From Clavibacter michiganensis (lineage in GTDB: Bacteria > Actinomycetota > Actinomycetes > Actinomycetales > Microbacteriaceae), in assembly GCF_021216655.1 (NCBI RefSeq), contig NZ_CP080438.1, positions 1 to 32,586 of the forward strand: 32,586 nt of DNA, in the 5' to 3' direction. Below are positions 6,323 to 13,083 of the stretch, piece after piece (position 1 is the first letter of the stretch; each line of letters begins with the position of its first letter). Made by a program: the position numbers and the translations under genes. The notes under the pieces were generated by a model. The model was not told the DNA's origin and made no database searches. It saw only the letters and a program-made list of their open reading frames with translations.

Positions 6323-6503
6323 GGAGCCATCAAGGATGTGGTCGATCGCGCCGCGATCGGCCTCATCGACCGTCAGCTCGTACGTGCTCAGCACGTACGC
6401 GAACCGGGTCACATAGCGGCAGTCCCAGCCAACGGCTGGCAACATCCACTTCGCGGCCCCCATTCCAGCTACGCCTCATTCGTCGGCCCATCGACCCCCT
6501 GGA
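6207..6503. repeat. Copy A of a diverged direct repeat (partner 10190-10477)
   Basis: This ~300-base segment aligns in the same orientation with 10190-10477, with high identity in blocks such as GCGGCCGCCGACGTC and GGCGACGTCGGC. Similarity begins near CGATCGGCTCGTCACGTTCGC and fades around CTGGAAAAGG. The two copies bracket the cellulase and two membrane-protein genes. Confidence 0.75.
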
Positions 6504-6547
6504 AAAGGTCGGCTTTGGCCGGCATCAGTCGCCGTATCCGTCGGGGG

Positions 6548-6862
6548 CTACGAGGCATCACGGCCGTGTGTGAAGCCGTCGCGGTAGCCGGCCTCGTAGC
6601 CCGCCTCCTTTGCATGACGCTCACGCCAGGCGATACCCGCTTCAAGCAACTCGTGCTCACGATACTTCGCGTTACGCCTGAGTCGCTGCGCGACCGCCAT
6701 CGCGTACCCGGCGATAAGCGCCCCAGTCACGATGACGGAGCCGCTGACCATGAGCTCATCGGTCGCGGCATTGTACGCAGCACAGATCACGTCAGGTATC
6801 AGCTTGGAAGACAACGCGAGTACGGCCGTATAGAGAGACCAGGAATGAGGATGTCTTCCCAA
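6548..6862 (-). CDS. Small membrane protein, about 104 residues or fewer
   Basis: The frame holds one clear membrane helix (ELMVSGSVIVTGALIAGYA) followed by a basic, helix-forming tail rich in Arg and Glu (AQRLRRNAKYREHELLEAG) and a GYEAGYRDGF segment. The longest frame starts at a TTG (6862) overlapping the upstream gene by 64 bases; an internal GTG or ATG nearer the membrane helix may be the true start. No family recognised. It lies downstream of the cellulase and another membrane protein on the same strand, so it may be co-transcribed. Confidence 0.5.
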   Translation of the reverse strand: MGRHPHSWSLYTAVLALSSKLIPDVICAAYNAATDELMVSGSVIVTGALIAGYAMAVAQRLRRNAKYREHELLEAGIAWRERHAKEAGYEAGYRDGFTHGRDAS

Positions 6863-7305
6863 TTGATAAGCCGTTTTGCGTGTGGCAATAACCCCATTTC
6901 GAGATCTCGTAGGCGGGACCGATGGCGCTCCCGCACGCTGAGTATGCCGTAGAGCACCGGATTTAGTAGGAGAATGATCGGGCCCACCAGCAGCACAAGG
7001 TTGGCGGCTCGCGGGGCACCGGAGAGGTGGAGAGCAACGTAGGGGGCGAGCACCAAGCCGGTGACGAAACCTACGGACTGCCCTATGAGTTGCATGGGCG
7101 TATAGATTGCCTGGCGTTGGCTGCGAACGAGGGTGATCGCGCCGATGGGGCCAACGGCGCCGACCATGGCGAAGATGACTAGCTGCTGTCCGCTCACAGC
7201 ATCACTCAGCCTCTGCATGACGAGAGATGTCGCAGCATGCGGTGCCTCCCGGACCTCTCTGCCGAGGACCGCCGAATCGATGACGTGGCTCGGACGAAGT
7301 TGCAC
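6799..7305 (-). CDS. Membrane protein, about 168 residues
   Basis: Three hydrophobic segments are visible: LVIFAMVGAVGPIGAITLV, IGQSVGFVTGLVLAPYVAL and NLVLLVGPIILLLNPVLYG. A basic RERHRSRLRDLE stretch and a soluble tail follow. The GTG at 7305 lies 16 bases after the celA stop, so read-through from celA is likely; a later start such as the Met in VMQRLSDAV is possible. I do not recognise a family. This stretch is visibly less GC-rich than the neighbouring conjugation genes, which fits separate acquisition with the virulence module. Confidence 0.5.
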   Translation of the reverse strand: MQLRPSHVIDSAVLGREVREAPHAATSLVMQRLSDAVSGQQLVIFAMVGAVGPIGAITLVRSQRQAIYTPMQLIGQSVGFVTGLVLAPYVALHLSGAPRAANLVLLVGPIILLLNPVLYGILSVRERHRSRLRDLEMGLLPHAKRLINWEDILIPGLSIRPYSRCLPS

Positions 7306-7320
7306 GCATCGCGATCAGGG

Positions 7321-9498
7321 TCAGTGCACAGGGTAGAAGCGGGAGGCCGTGCGCTGGATCTCCCCGGGTGCCATGCGGAGGCCGGGGAGCACGACCGCGC
7401 GACCATACTGGTCGGTCACCTTCACGGTCAGGGGGCCGTCCTGAATCGGGGACGGCGTCACCCAGTACCCGTAGTCGGTGCGAGTGAGGGGCAGCCACTG
7501 TCTCCCGGCCTGGATTTCGACACGGTCAATGCGGTTGCCGGCGTTCAGGACCTGCAGACCTGCCCACCAGCGGGATGAGCCTTCTTTGACTCGGATGGCG
7601 ACGGTAGGCCCGGCCGGATCCCGGACGGTGACGTAGCTGATCGGGATGATGCCGGCATTGAAGTCGCCGAGGGCGCGGAACGCTTCCTCGCTCAGATCGA
7701 GATGTCCGACCTCGCACCCATGGCACTGGTCAGCGACCTGAACGCGGACGGTGCCCTTGGGGCCAGTGACGTCGAGGAAGGTGCCGCACGCGGCGGCACC
7801 GCTGTACTCGGGGCTGCTGACCGCAACGTACATTCGGTCTGCAGGGACAGCCGGCATGGAGCAGTTGCCGTTCGCGATCGTGTTGCCCTGGCCGAGCGAG
7901 TAGTGCGTGGCACGGCCATGCGTCGTGGGCCGAGCGGGCGGTGTGGGCTGGGCAGGCGGCACCGCGGCCGCTGTAGCGGTGAGTCGTGGTGAAGAGGGAG
8001 CCGGGCCACCCGACGCCTGTAGGCCGACGTGAACGGTCTGGCCGGCGGCGAGCTTGCTCGCCCAGTCCGTGCCGGTGCAGCTCACGGTGCCGGAGGCGAC
8101 GCTGCAGCGCATGCCCCAACTGTTGACGACGCGGGTGGTTCCGGGGCTGGCCCATGAGACGGTCCATCCCGTGACAGCGGCTGTCGCGGTGACGTCGATG
8201 TTCGCTACGTAGCCCGATGCCCAGGAGCTGCCAGGCTGCCACTTCGCTGATACAGCGCCCGGGTTCGCCGGATCGGGCTGCGGCGCTGGCTGAGACCCGG
8301 ATCCGCCGGATCCCGGACCCGACCCGGGCGACGGGTGCAAGATCGGCGCCAGGGCGTCGAGCTTCGCCTGCTCCGGGGTCACCCAGTCGGACTTCACGAT
8401 ACCGCCGGTGTCGCCACTATTCGGGTTGAAGGCCCAGAACGACGAGCTAATCCCCGTGCTCGACAGATATCCAACGAGGGTGTTGAGCCACTGCTTGTCG
8501 CTCGTCGTCTCGAACTTCGTACCGAACTCACCCACGAGAACCGGGGCAATGTCCTTCTTCGCCAGGTATCCCCAGTGGGCGTCCCAAATACCCGGCAAGT
8601 TCGCCGGATAGTTTGATGCGGAGAACCATGACTGGCCGTAAATGGTCGAGGGGTAGTCATGCGGGGAGTAGACGACGCGATTCGCGACCGACAGCCGCAC
8701 AGGTGCATTGCCTACCAACCCGAGCGCGCCGCCCCACCAGGTGCCAGATCCGTCGGCCTCGTGGTCGATGCCCTCCACGAGCACGAGGAGGTTCGGGTTC
8801 TCGGCGAGGACCGCATTCCCGCCACGCTCGGCCGCTGCCCGCCAGTCAGTGGTGGCCGCCCCGGTACCCCAGGTCGCCGCACCGTGCGGCTCGTTGTGCA
8901 GGTCGACACCGATGACGGCGGGGTCGGACGCGTAGCGCTTTGCGAGCATCCTCCAGTCGGAGATCCACCGCGACTCCGGATACTGCGATGTGTACCAGAG
9001 CTCAGACTGGCCGCCCGAGTCCGGCCGGTGCTGGTCGAGGATCACGTCAAGACCGGCGCTCTTCGCCGACGCGACGACGTGGTCCATGACCTGCAGCGGC
9101 GTGAGCCCGGCGAGTGACGGGTCCGCACTGACACCCGTGACGCCGGACGCGGCGAGGCACTGGTTCGAGAAGGGCAACCGCACGGTCGTGAACCCCATCT
9201 GCTTGATGTGCTGCATACCGCCCGCGAGGGTGATGGTGTCCAGGCCATGCGGCGCGCACGACGACGTCTCCATGCCAAACCAAGCGATGCCACGGATCGT
9301 GTACGGAGCACCGGAGGCGGTGACGATCTTCCCGCCCGCCGTATGCAGCCATCCAGGCGATGAGGCCGCCGCAACGGGCCCCGCTACGGTGGCGGCTGAG
9401 ACAGGCGCAGCGAATGCGGCGGACGTGGTGCCGACCACCAACGCAAGGAGAAGGACGAGCCGAAGCACTAAGGATGCACGAACTTGGCGAAATGTCAT
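7321..9498 (-). CDS. celA: CelA: secreted endo-beta-1,4-glucanase with CBM2 and expansin-like domains
   Basis: A 725-residue secreted enzyme that cuts cellulose in plant cell walls. Residues 1-31 are a signal peptide (VLRLVLLLALVVG, then SAAFAAP). The GH5 catalytic domain spans about 50-385, with the acid/base in HNEPHG (E203) and the nucleophile in VGEFGTKF (E324). A Gly/Ser/Pro linker (389-413) leads to a CBM2-type cellulose-binding module (414-500) with aromatic residues and paired Cys. A second linker leads to an expansin-like region (528-725) containing the HLDLS motif (D601) and a C-terminal beta-sandwich. This exact order is published for CelA of C. michiganensis pCM1, where it is needed for wilting. 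ATG 9498 starts the signal peptide. A GTG at 9561 with AGGAG close upstream would add 21 residues, matching a 746-residue form. Confidence 0.95.
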   Translation of the reverse strand: MTFRQVRASLVLRLVLLLALVVGTTSAAFAAPVSAATVAGPVAAASSPGWLHTAGGKIVTASGAPYTIRGIAWFGMETSSCAPHGLDTITLAGGMQHIKQMGFTTVRLPFSNQCLAASGVTGVSADPSLAGLTPLQVMDHVVASAKSAGLDVILDQHRPDSGGQSELWYTSQYPESRWISDWRMLAKRYASDPAVIGVDLHNEPHGAATWGTGAATTDWRAAAERGGNAVLAENPNLLVLVEGIDHEADGSGTWWGGALGLVGNAPVRLSVANRVVYSPHDYPSTIYGQSWFSASNYPANLPGIWDAHWGYLAKKDIAPVLVGEFGTKFETTSDKQWLNTLVGYLSSTGISSSFWAFNPNSGDTGGIVKSDWVTPEQAKLDALAPILHPSPGSGPGSGGSGSQPAPQPDPANPGAVSAKWQPGSSWASGYVANIDVTATAAVTGWTVSWASPGTTRVVNSWGMRCSVASGTVSCTGTDWASKLAAGQTVHVGLQASGGPAPSSPRLTATAAAVPPAQPTPPARPTTHGRATHYSLGQGNTIANGNCSMPAVPADRMYVAVSSPEYSGAAACGTFLDVTGPKGTVRVQVADQCHGCEVGHLDLSEEAFRALGDFNAGIIPISYVTVRDPAGPTVAIRVKEGSSRWWAGLQVLNAGNRIDRVEIQAGRQWLPLTRTDYGYWVTPSPIQDGPLTVKVTDQYGRAVVLPGLRMAPGEIQRTASRFYPVH

Positions 9499-9808
9499 AT
9501 AAGGATCGTAGGGAAGCCATCCGGCCGCACTGAAAACCACTTCCACAGACGCCTTTCGCACGCACTCCTCACGCCCGAAACAGTGCTCATTCGGTTAGTT
9601 CCCTGAGGTATGTTGTGCGCCGCCGGCGTAGCCCCCTCAGAGCCGAGGACCTCGAACCGCCCAAAAGGCGCAATGTGCCCCCAAGGCGTGAGAGGAAATG
9701 CGGTCACGACGATCTTCTCCGATCGGCATGACTGCGCACGCATTGAAACTACCTAACCGCGCGGATCTCTGAAATGCGTGCCCTACCTAAAGGTTCGGCA
9801 CGGACGTT
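9499..9808. other. Intergenic region between celA and the 160-residue gene
   Basis: About 310 bases that must hold the divergent promoters of celA and the plus-strand gene at 9809. I see no strong promoter match, repeat or hairpin. The AGGAG at about 9566-9570 (minus strand) supports a possible GTG start for celA at 9561. Confidence 0.4.
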
Positions 9809-10291
9809 GTGGCGCGCCCGTTTAGGCCTGGATGGCACGTGCCAGTGCACATCCGTACACTCGTCGACGAGCGGGGCCGGGCGCTCCCACTCGATTGGAT
9901 CGCCCGAGGCGAGCACCCGGTGAGCAAGGTGAAGAGCAAGCTCGACGGCATCGACTGCCTCGTGCGCGACGTCGGCGCGCACCCGTGGGCGCACCTCGAG
10001 GCCGGCTACTGGCGGATCCAGGTCGAGGACCAGCCCGTGCTCGGCTACGTGATGCGGCACCGCGCGGAGCTCGGAGACCCGTTCACGTTCGAGATCTACG
10101 CCGACGCCCGCAACGAGCTCGGCCAACGCATTTGGCTCCGGCGCGAGGAGTCGCTGAACTCGGCGGCCGCGTGGATGATCCAGAACAACGATCGCCTCAT
10201 CACGTTCGCCGCACGGCACGCGGCCGCCGACGTCGCCGGGCCGCTCGAACCCGGCGACGTCGGCACCGAGCGCCTACCCGGCGGCGGGTGA
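9809..10291 (+). CDS. Hypothetical protein, 160 residues
   Basis: Opens with GTG 9809 (an in-frame GTG at 9839 is the alternative) and ends at TGA 10289-10291. It has no membrane helix or signal peptide. Visible landmarks are DWIARGEHPVSKVKSKLDGI, a Trp-rich HPWAHLEAGYW and a long C-terminal helix around LNSAAAWMIQNNDRLITFAA. No family recognised. It is convergent with the HNH nuclease gene and overlaps its 3' end by 18 bases. The same antisense overlap survives in the decayed copy at 6207-6503, so the two ends have travelled together. Confidence 0.6.
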   Translation: MARPFRPGWHVPVHIRTLVDERGRALPLDWIARGEHPVSKVKSKLDGIDCLVRDVGAHPWAHLEAGYWRIQVEDQPVLGYVMRHRAELGDPFTFEIYADARNELGQRIWLRREESLNSAAAWMIQNNDRLITFAARHAAADVAGPLEPGDVGTERLPGGG

Positions 10292-10477
10292 AGAGCAGCC
10301 GTCGAGGGTGCGGTCGATCGCGGCGCGGTCGGCGTCGTCGATCGTGAGCTCGTACGTGCGCAGCACGTACGCGAATCGGGTGACGTACAAGCAGTCGTAG
10401 CCGACTGCCGGCGGTAGCCACGTCGCCGGCCCCTGGTCCGACTTCGCCTCGTTCGTCGGCCCGTCGACGGCCTGGAG
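10190..10477. repeat. Copy B of a diverged direct repeat (partner 6207-6503)
   Basis: Intact counterpart of the segment at 6207-6503. It covers the last ~34 codons of the plus-strand 160-residue gene and the last ~68 codons of the HNH nuclease gene. The direct orientation means the 3.7 kb between the copies, including celA, is bracketed by homologous DNA. Confidence 0.75.
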
Positions 10478-11065
10478 GTTGTTGACGTCGGTCGCGAGCT
10501 GCTCGCGCCGCTCTCCGGTCCAGCCGGCGGCGCCGTGCTGCCACGCCCACCCGAGGGGCACGAGGTGGTCGATCTGCACGGCCGCGCTCGTCGTCTTCCC
10601 GCGGGCGAAGTCGATGCTGCGGCCCGTGTAGACGTCGGCGAGGTGCCCCGTGGCCACGGTGCAGCCGGGATCCGCCTTCGTGTACGTGACCGCCGTGAGG
10701 TCGCGGGCCAGGACATCGTTCCGCTGGTCGCATCCGTTGTGGTCGGTGTCGGCCCAGGACGGGCCGTAGGCCGCCCGGTCGTAGGCCGGCGTCCGCGCGT
10801 GCGTGTCCGCCGGCAGTTTGTCGACGAGCGACCGCACCGCGGCGGCGTCGACCACGCCGCCGCGCACGAGGCCGGCCGAGGTCAGGACGTCGACCACGGG
10901 GCCGCTCGCGGCCGCCGCGGGTGTCCCGCTGTCCGCAGATGTGCCGGCGCGGGCCGCCGAGCCCGGGTGCACGAGGTCCACGCTGTAGTAGCCGGCGCAG
11001 ATGACGCCGCACGCACTCAGGAGCACGGCGCCGACCACGAGCAGGCGTCGGCGGCGGCGCGTCAT
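10274..11065 (-). CDS. Membrane-anchored or exported HNH nuclease (DUF1524-like)
   Basis: A 263-residue protein with an N-terminal signal or anchor (RRRRRLLVVGAVLLSACGV), a Gly/Ala spacer, then an HNH-type nuclease domain. GCDQRNDVLARDL (111-123), QIDHLVPLGWAW (164-175, with D166/H167) and NNLQAVDGPTNEAKSD (195-210) are the DUF1524/HNH landmarks. Cysteines at 112, 135 and 225 may form disulfides outside the cell. Secreted nucleases of this family are common in actinobacteria. Here it ends the conjugation operon, its ATG overlapping the stop of the preceding gene by four bases, so it may process DNA or act on neighbours during transfer. A broken partial copy lies at 6176-6505. Confidence 0.8.
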   Translation of the reverse strand: MTRRRRRLLVVGAVLLSACGVICAGYYSVDLVHPGSAARAGTSADSGTPAAAASGPVVDVLTSAGLVRGGVVDAAAVRSLVDKLPADTHARTPAYDRAAYGPSWADTDHNGCDQRNDVLARDLTAVTYTKADPGCTVATGHLADVYTGRSIDFARGKTTSAAVQIDHLVPLGWAWQHGAAGWTGERREQLATDVNNLQAVDGPTNEAKSDQGPATWLPPAVGYDCLYVTRFAYVLRTYELTIDDADRAAIDRTLDGCSSPAAG

Positions 11066-11592
11066 CTGGCGCTCCTGTGGACTGCGACGGCGCGGGTCGT
11101 GACGCCGGCGAGAGCGAGTACCAGGAACCGAATGGTGGCGTCCTTGCGGATGATGCCGATGTGAACCTCCGCCAGAGCATCGAGAGAGGCCTCGGTGGTG
11201 GTCTGGCCCTGGGAGAGCGCGCGAGAGAGCCAGTTCGAAGCAACGGCAAGTGCACTTGCCGGCACTCCGAACGACGAGGCCTCGTCGTGCACGTGATCGG
11301 CTTCGGCTGCCTCAACGCCGCGCGCGAGTAGCAGCCTGAGGCCACCATCGACTGCGCCCGTGAGGAGGAAGTCGTTCCGTAGAGACAGGTACTCGCCGTC
11401 CCATCTGTGCGCGGCGTCGAGGCTTGCCGCGACGTCGACCAATGGACGCGCGCCCTCGGCGGCCTCGCGGACGAGAGAGCGTCCGAACTTGTACGCGGCG
11501 TAGCTCAACTGGCGGGTCTCGTCGGTGGCCGAGGCAGCCTCGGCGATGCTGGGGACGTGGGCTCCGGCCGACGCCGCTCGCTCGCGGCTCAC
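11062..11592 (-). CDS. Hypothetical protein in the conjugation operon, 176 residues
   Basis: A mostly helical soluble protein beginning MSRERAASAGAHVPSIAEAA. Its GTG start overlaps the stop of the SSB-like gene (GTGA) and its stop overlaps the HNH start (ATGA), so it is tightly coupled to both. No motif is recognised. The last ~25 residues (TIRFLVLALAGVTTRAVAVH) are hydrophobic and could be a weak C-terminal membrane anchor. A role in transfer is inferred from position only. Confidence 0.65.
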   Translation of the reverse strand: MSRERAASAGAHVPSIAEAASATDETRQLSYAAYKFGRSLVREAAEGARPLVDVAASLDAAHRWDGEYLSLRNDFLLTGAVDGGLRLLLARGVEAAEADHVHDEASSFGVPASALAVASNWLSRALSQGQTTTEASLDALAEVHIGIIRKDATIRFLVLALAGVTTRAVAVHRSAR

Positions 11593-11984
11593 TGCGGCGG
11601 CTCAGCGGCCGTGCGCTCCCACACGGATACCGGCTCGGGCTCCGGAGCGGGCTCGGGCTCCTTGACGGGTGCCTTCGGGACGATGCCGAAGCGTTCGGCC
11701 TTGAGGACCCGGTTGTACTGGGGCGTGTCGTTCTTCATCCACTTCTCGGTGTGCTCCTTGCCGACGATGATCACCCCATCTCCCTCGTTGAGCGCGGCCG
11801 CGGTGACGCCGACCTCGAACCACGCTTCGACGAGGTGCGTGGTCGGGGTCTCGTCCTCGACCCACTTCCCCGCGCGGTAGGAGCCGGTGTTCTCGATGAC
11901 GCGGAACCTGGTGACCTTGGCCCTCCCGGCGTCCTGGACGACGGGCGGGGCGGCCAGGTGCCCCCAGATGGTGCGCTGAGCCAT
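11589..11984 (-). CDS. Single-stranded-DNA-binding-protein-like OB-fold protein
   Basis: A 131-residue protein with the pattern of a divergent SSB. It begins MAQRTIWGHLAAPPVV, followed by KVTRFRVIENTGSYR, an aromatic VEAWFEVGV and a beta-hairpin GDGVIIVGKEHTEKW. A Pro/Glu-rich disordered tail (PEPAPEPEPV) follows, but it lacks the usual acidic DDDxPF tip of host SSB. Plasmid SSB-like proteins coat transferred or replicating single strands, which fits its place inside the transfer operon. The ATG at 11984 is followed by an uninterrupted fold. Confidence 0.7.
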   Translation of the reverse strand: MAQRTIWGHLAAPPVVQDAGRAKVTRFRVIENTGSYRAGKWVEDETPTTHLVEAWFEVGVTAAALNEGDGVIIVGKEHTEKWMKNDTPQYNRVLKAERFGIVPKAPVKEPEPAPEPEPVSVWERTAAEPPQ

Positions 11985-12014
11985 GATGCGTGTCCCTTCG
12001 ATGCGGTCGAGCGG

Positions 12015-12365
12015 TTAGTAGAACTGGCGGGGGTTGGTGGCCACGGCGGCGCCCTCGGCCACCGGGTCGTAGATCGGCTCGAGCGGCCGGAAGGCGGCGA
12101 CGAGGGCCGGGGCGCCGGCGCGCACAGCGATGCCGATGACGACGGAGCTGAGCACGAACACGGCCGACGCGCCGAGCACGCCGGCGTCGTACGTGGAGCC
12201 GGCGGCGAGGGCGCCACCGAGCTTGATCGCGACGAACACGGGCACGGGCAGGAGCACGGCGGCGACGAACAGCGCGACAAACGCACGAGCGAGCTGTTCG
12301 AGACGTGAGGCCCAGGTGGCACGGAGGTGCATACCGCCGCGGACGCGGGGCTGGTACATGGACAT
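12015..12365 (-). CDS. Small two-helix membrane protein of the conjugation operon
   Basis: 116 residues from ATG 12365, chosen because GAAAGGA precedes it at normal spacing; a longer frame to 12464 adds unrelated sequence. Two strong membrane helices are seen, LARAFVALFVAAVLLPVPVF and GVLGASAVFVLSSVVIGIAV, with a Tyr-ending tail (NPRQFY). No family recognised. It lies between a 204-residue membrane protein and the SSB-like gene, all on the same strand. Confidence 0.65.
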   Translation of the reverse strand: MSMYQPRVRGGMHLRATWASRLEQLARAFVALFVAAVLLPVPVFVAIKLGGALAAGSTYDAGVLGASAVFVLSSVVIGIAVRAGAPALVAAFRPLEPIYDPVAEGAAVATNPRQFY

Positions 12366-12460
12366 GAGGATCCTTTCAATCGGTGGACAGTGGGGGCAGT
12401 GGAAGTCGTTGCGGTCGCTCACGAGCTGCTGCACGAGGGCCGCGGTGGGCGTCCGCGGTC

Positions 12461-13075
12461 TCATTGGAAGCGGACGATTCGGACGGTGCGCTGTCGCCAG
12501 GCGGCGCGTGGGATGCGGTAGATGATTCCGGGGCCGGTGGTGTCACTGCCGACGTACATCACCCGGTGTTGGTCGCGGATCCCAGTCGCGGCGCCGGTGG
12601 CGCGGACGAGGTAGACGTGCCCTCTCCGGGGCCGCACGTGCCAGAACCAGGCGTCTTGGCGGCGCCCGTCGGGGTGCTCGACGATGGCGCGGCACCCGCG
12701 GGCACGGATGGAGGTGACGGCGACCACCCGCACGGCCCAGACGTCGCGGTCGAGCGCGTCGTGGGCGACGGTGTTCCAGATGTCGCGCATGTACGCGCGG
12801 CGGGCCTTCGGGGCGAAGATGCCCCATCGCACCGGGCCTCGTCGCCACCATCGGAGGACGTTCAACGTGAGGCGGACCACGACGGCTGCGGCGCCGAGCA
12901 GGAACACGAGCTCGGGGATCCAGGACAGCGACGGCGAGAAGCTCGCGACGACGGCGCTGGCCACGAACGTCGGCACCGCGACGATGGCCGTGCGGCCGGC
13001 GATGCGGTGCGTCGTCGCGAGGGCGATCGGGTCGTGGAGGTAGCGGACCAGCCACGCCGGCGTGCGGACGTTCAT
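12461..13075 (-). CDS. Membrane protein of the conjugation operon, 204 residues
   Basis: Starts at ATG 13075, nine bases after the stop of the ATPase gene. Two hydrophobic segments (TAIVAVPTFVASAVVAS and ELVFLLGAAAVVVRLTLNVL) are followed by a soluble Arg/Trp-rich C-terminal domain (GIFAPKARRAYMRDIWNT, then DAWFWHVRPRRGHVYLVRAT). The long open frame upstream of this ATG in the same frame is a shadow of the ATPase gene. No family recognised; membership of the transfer apparatus is inferred from spacing and direction. Confidence 0.7.
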   Translation of the reverse strand: MNVRTPAWLVRYLHDPIALATTHRIAGRTAIVAVPTFVASAVVASFSPSLSWIPELVFLLGAAAVVVRLTLNVLRWWRRGPVRWGIFAPKARRAYMRDIWNTVAHDALDRDVWAVRVVAVTSIRARGCRAIVEHPDGRRQDAWFWHVRPRRGHVYLVRATGAATGIRDQHRVMYVGSDTTGPGIIYRIPRAAWRQRTVRIVRFQ

Positions 13076-13083
13076 GGCCGCCG

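Larger units (their letters stand above)
6176..6505 (-). pseudogene. Decayed 3' fragment of an HNH nuclease gene
   Basis: This minus-strand stretch matches the last ~65 residues of the intact HNH nuclease at 10274-11065. Shared blocks are VDGPTNEA, CxYVTRFAYVL, TYELT and AIDxxLDGxSSPAAG. It is broken in three ways. A TAG follows VDGPTNEA. A one-base loss shifts the frame shortly afterwards, before the WxLPAVGxDC segment. The normal stop after PAAG has become a Lys codon, so the frame reads on to 6176. The first ~198 residues, including the DH catalytic pair, are absent. It is a relic of a duplication or of an older gene copy. Confidence 0.8.

Noticed and set aside
6176..6463. A 95-codon minus-strand frame as an intact gene
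   Set aside because: It is the C-terminal end of a broken HNH nuclease copy; upstream homology continues in another frame beyond a stop codon.
6207..10477. A composite transposon around celA
   Set aside because: The flanking direct repeats are gene fragments without terminal inverted repeats, and no transposase lies between or beside them.
10200..11348. A 382-codon minus-strand frame
   Set aside because: Out-of-frame shadow of the HNH nuclease and its upstream neighbour; Arg-rich throughout.
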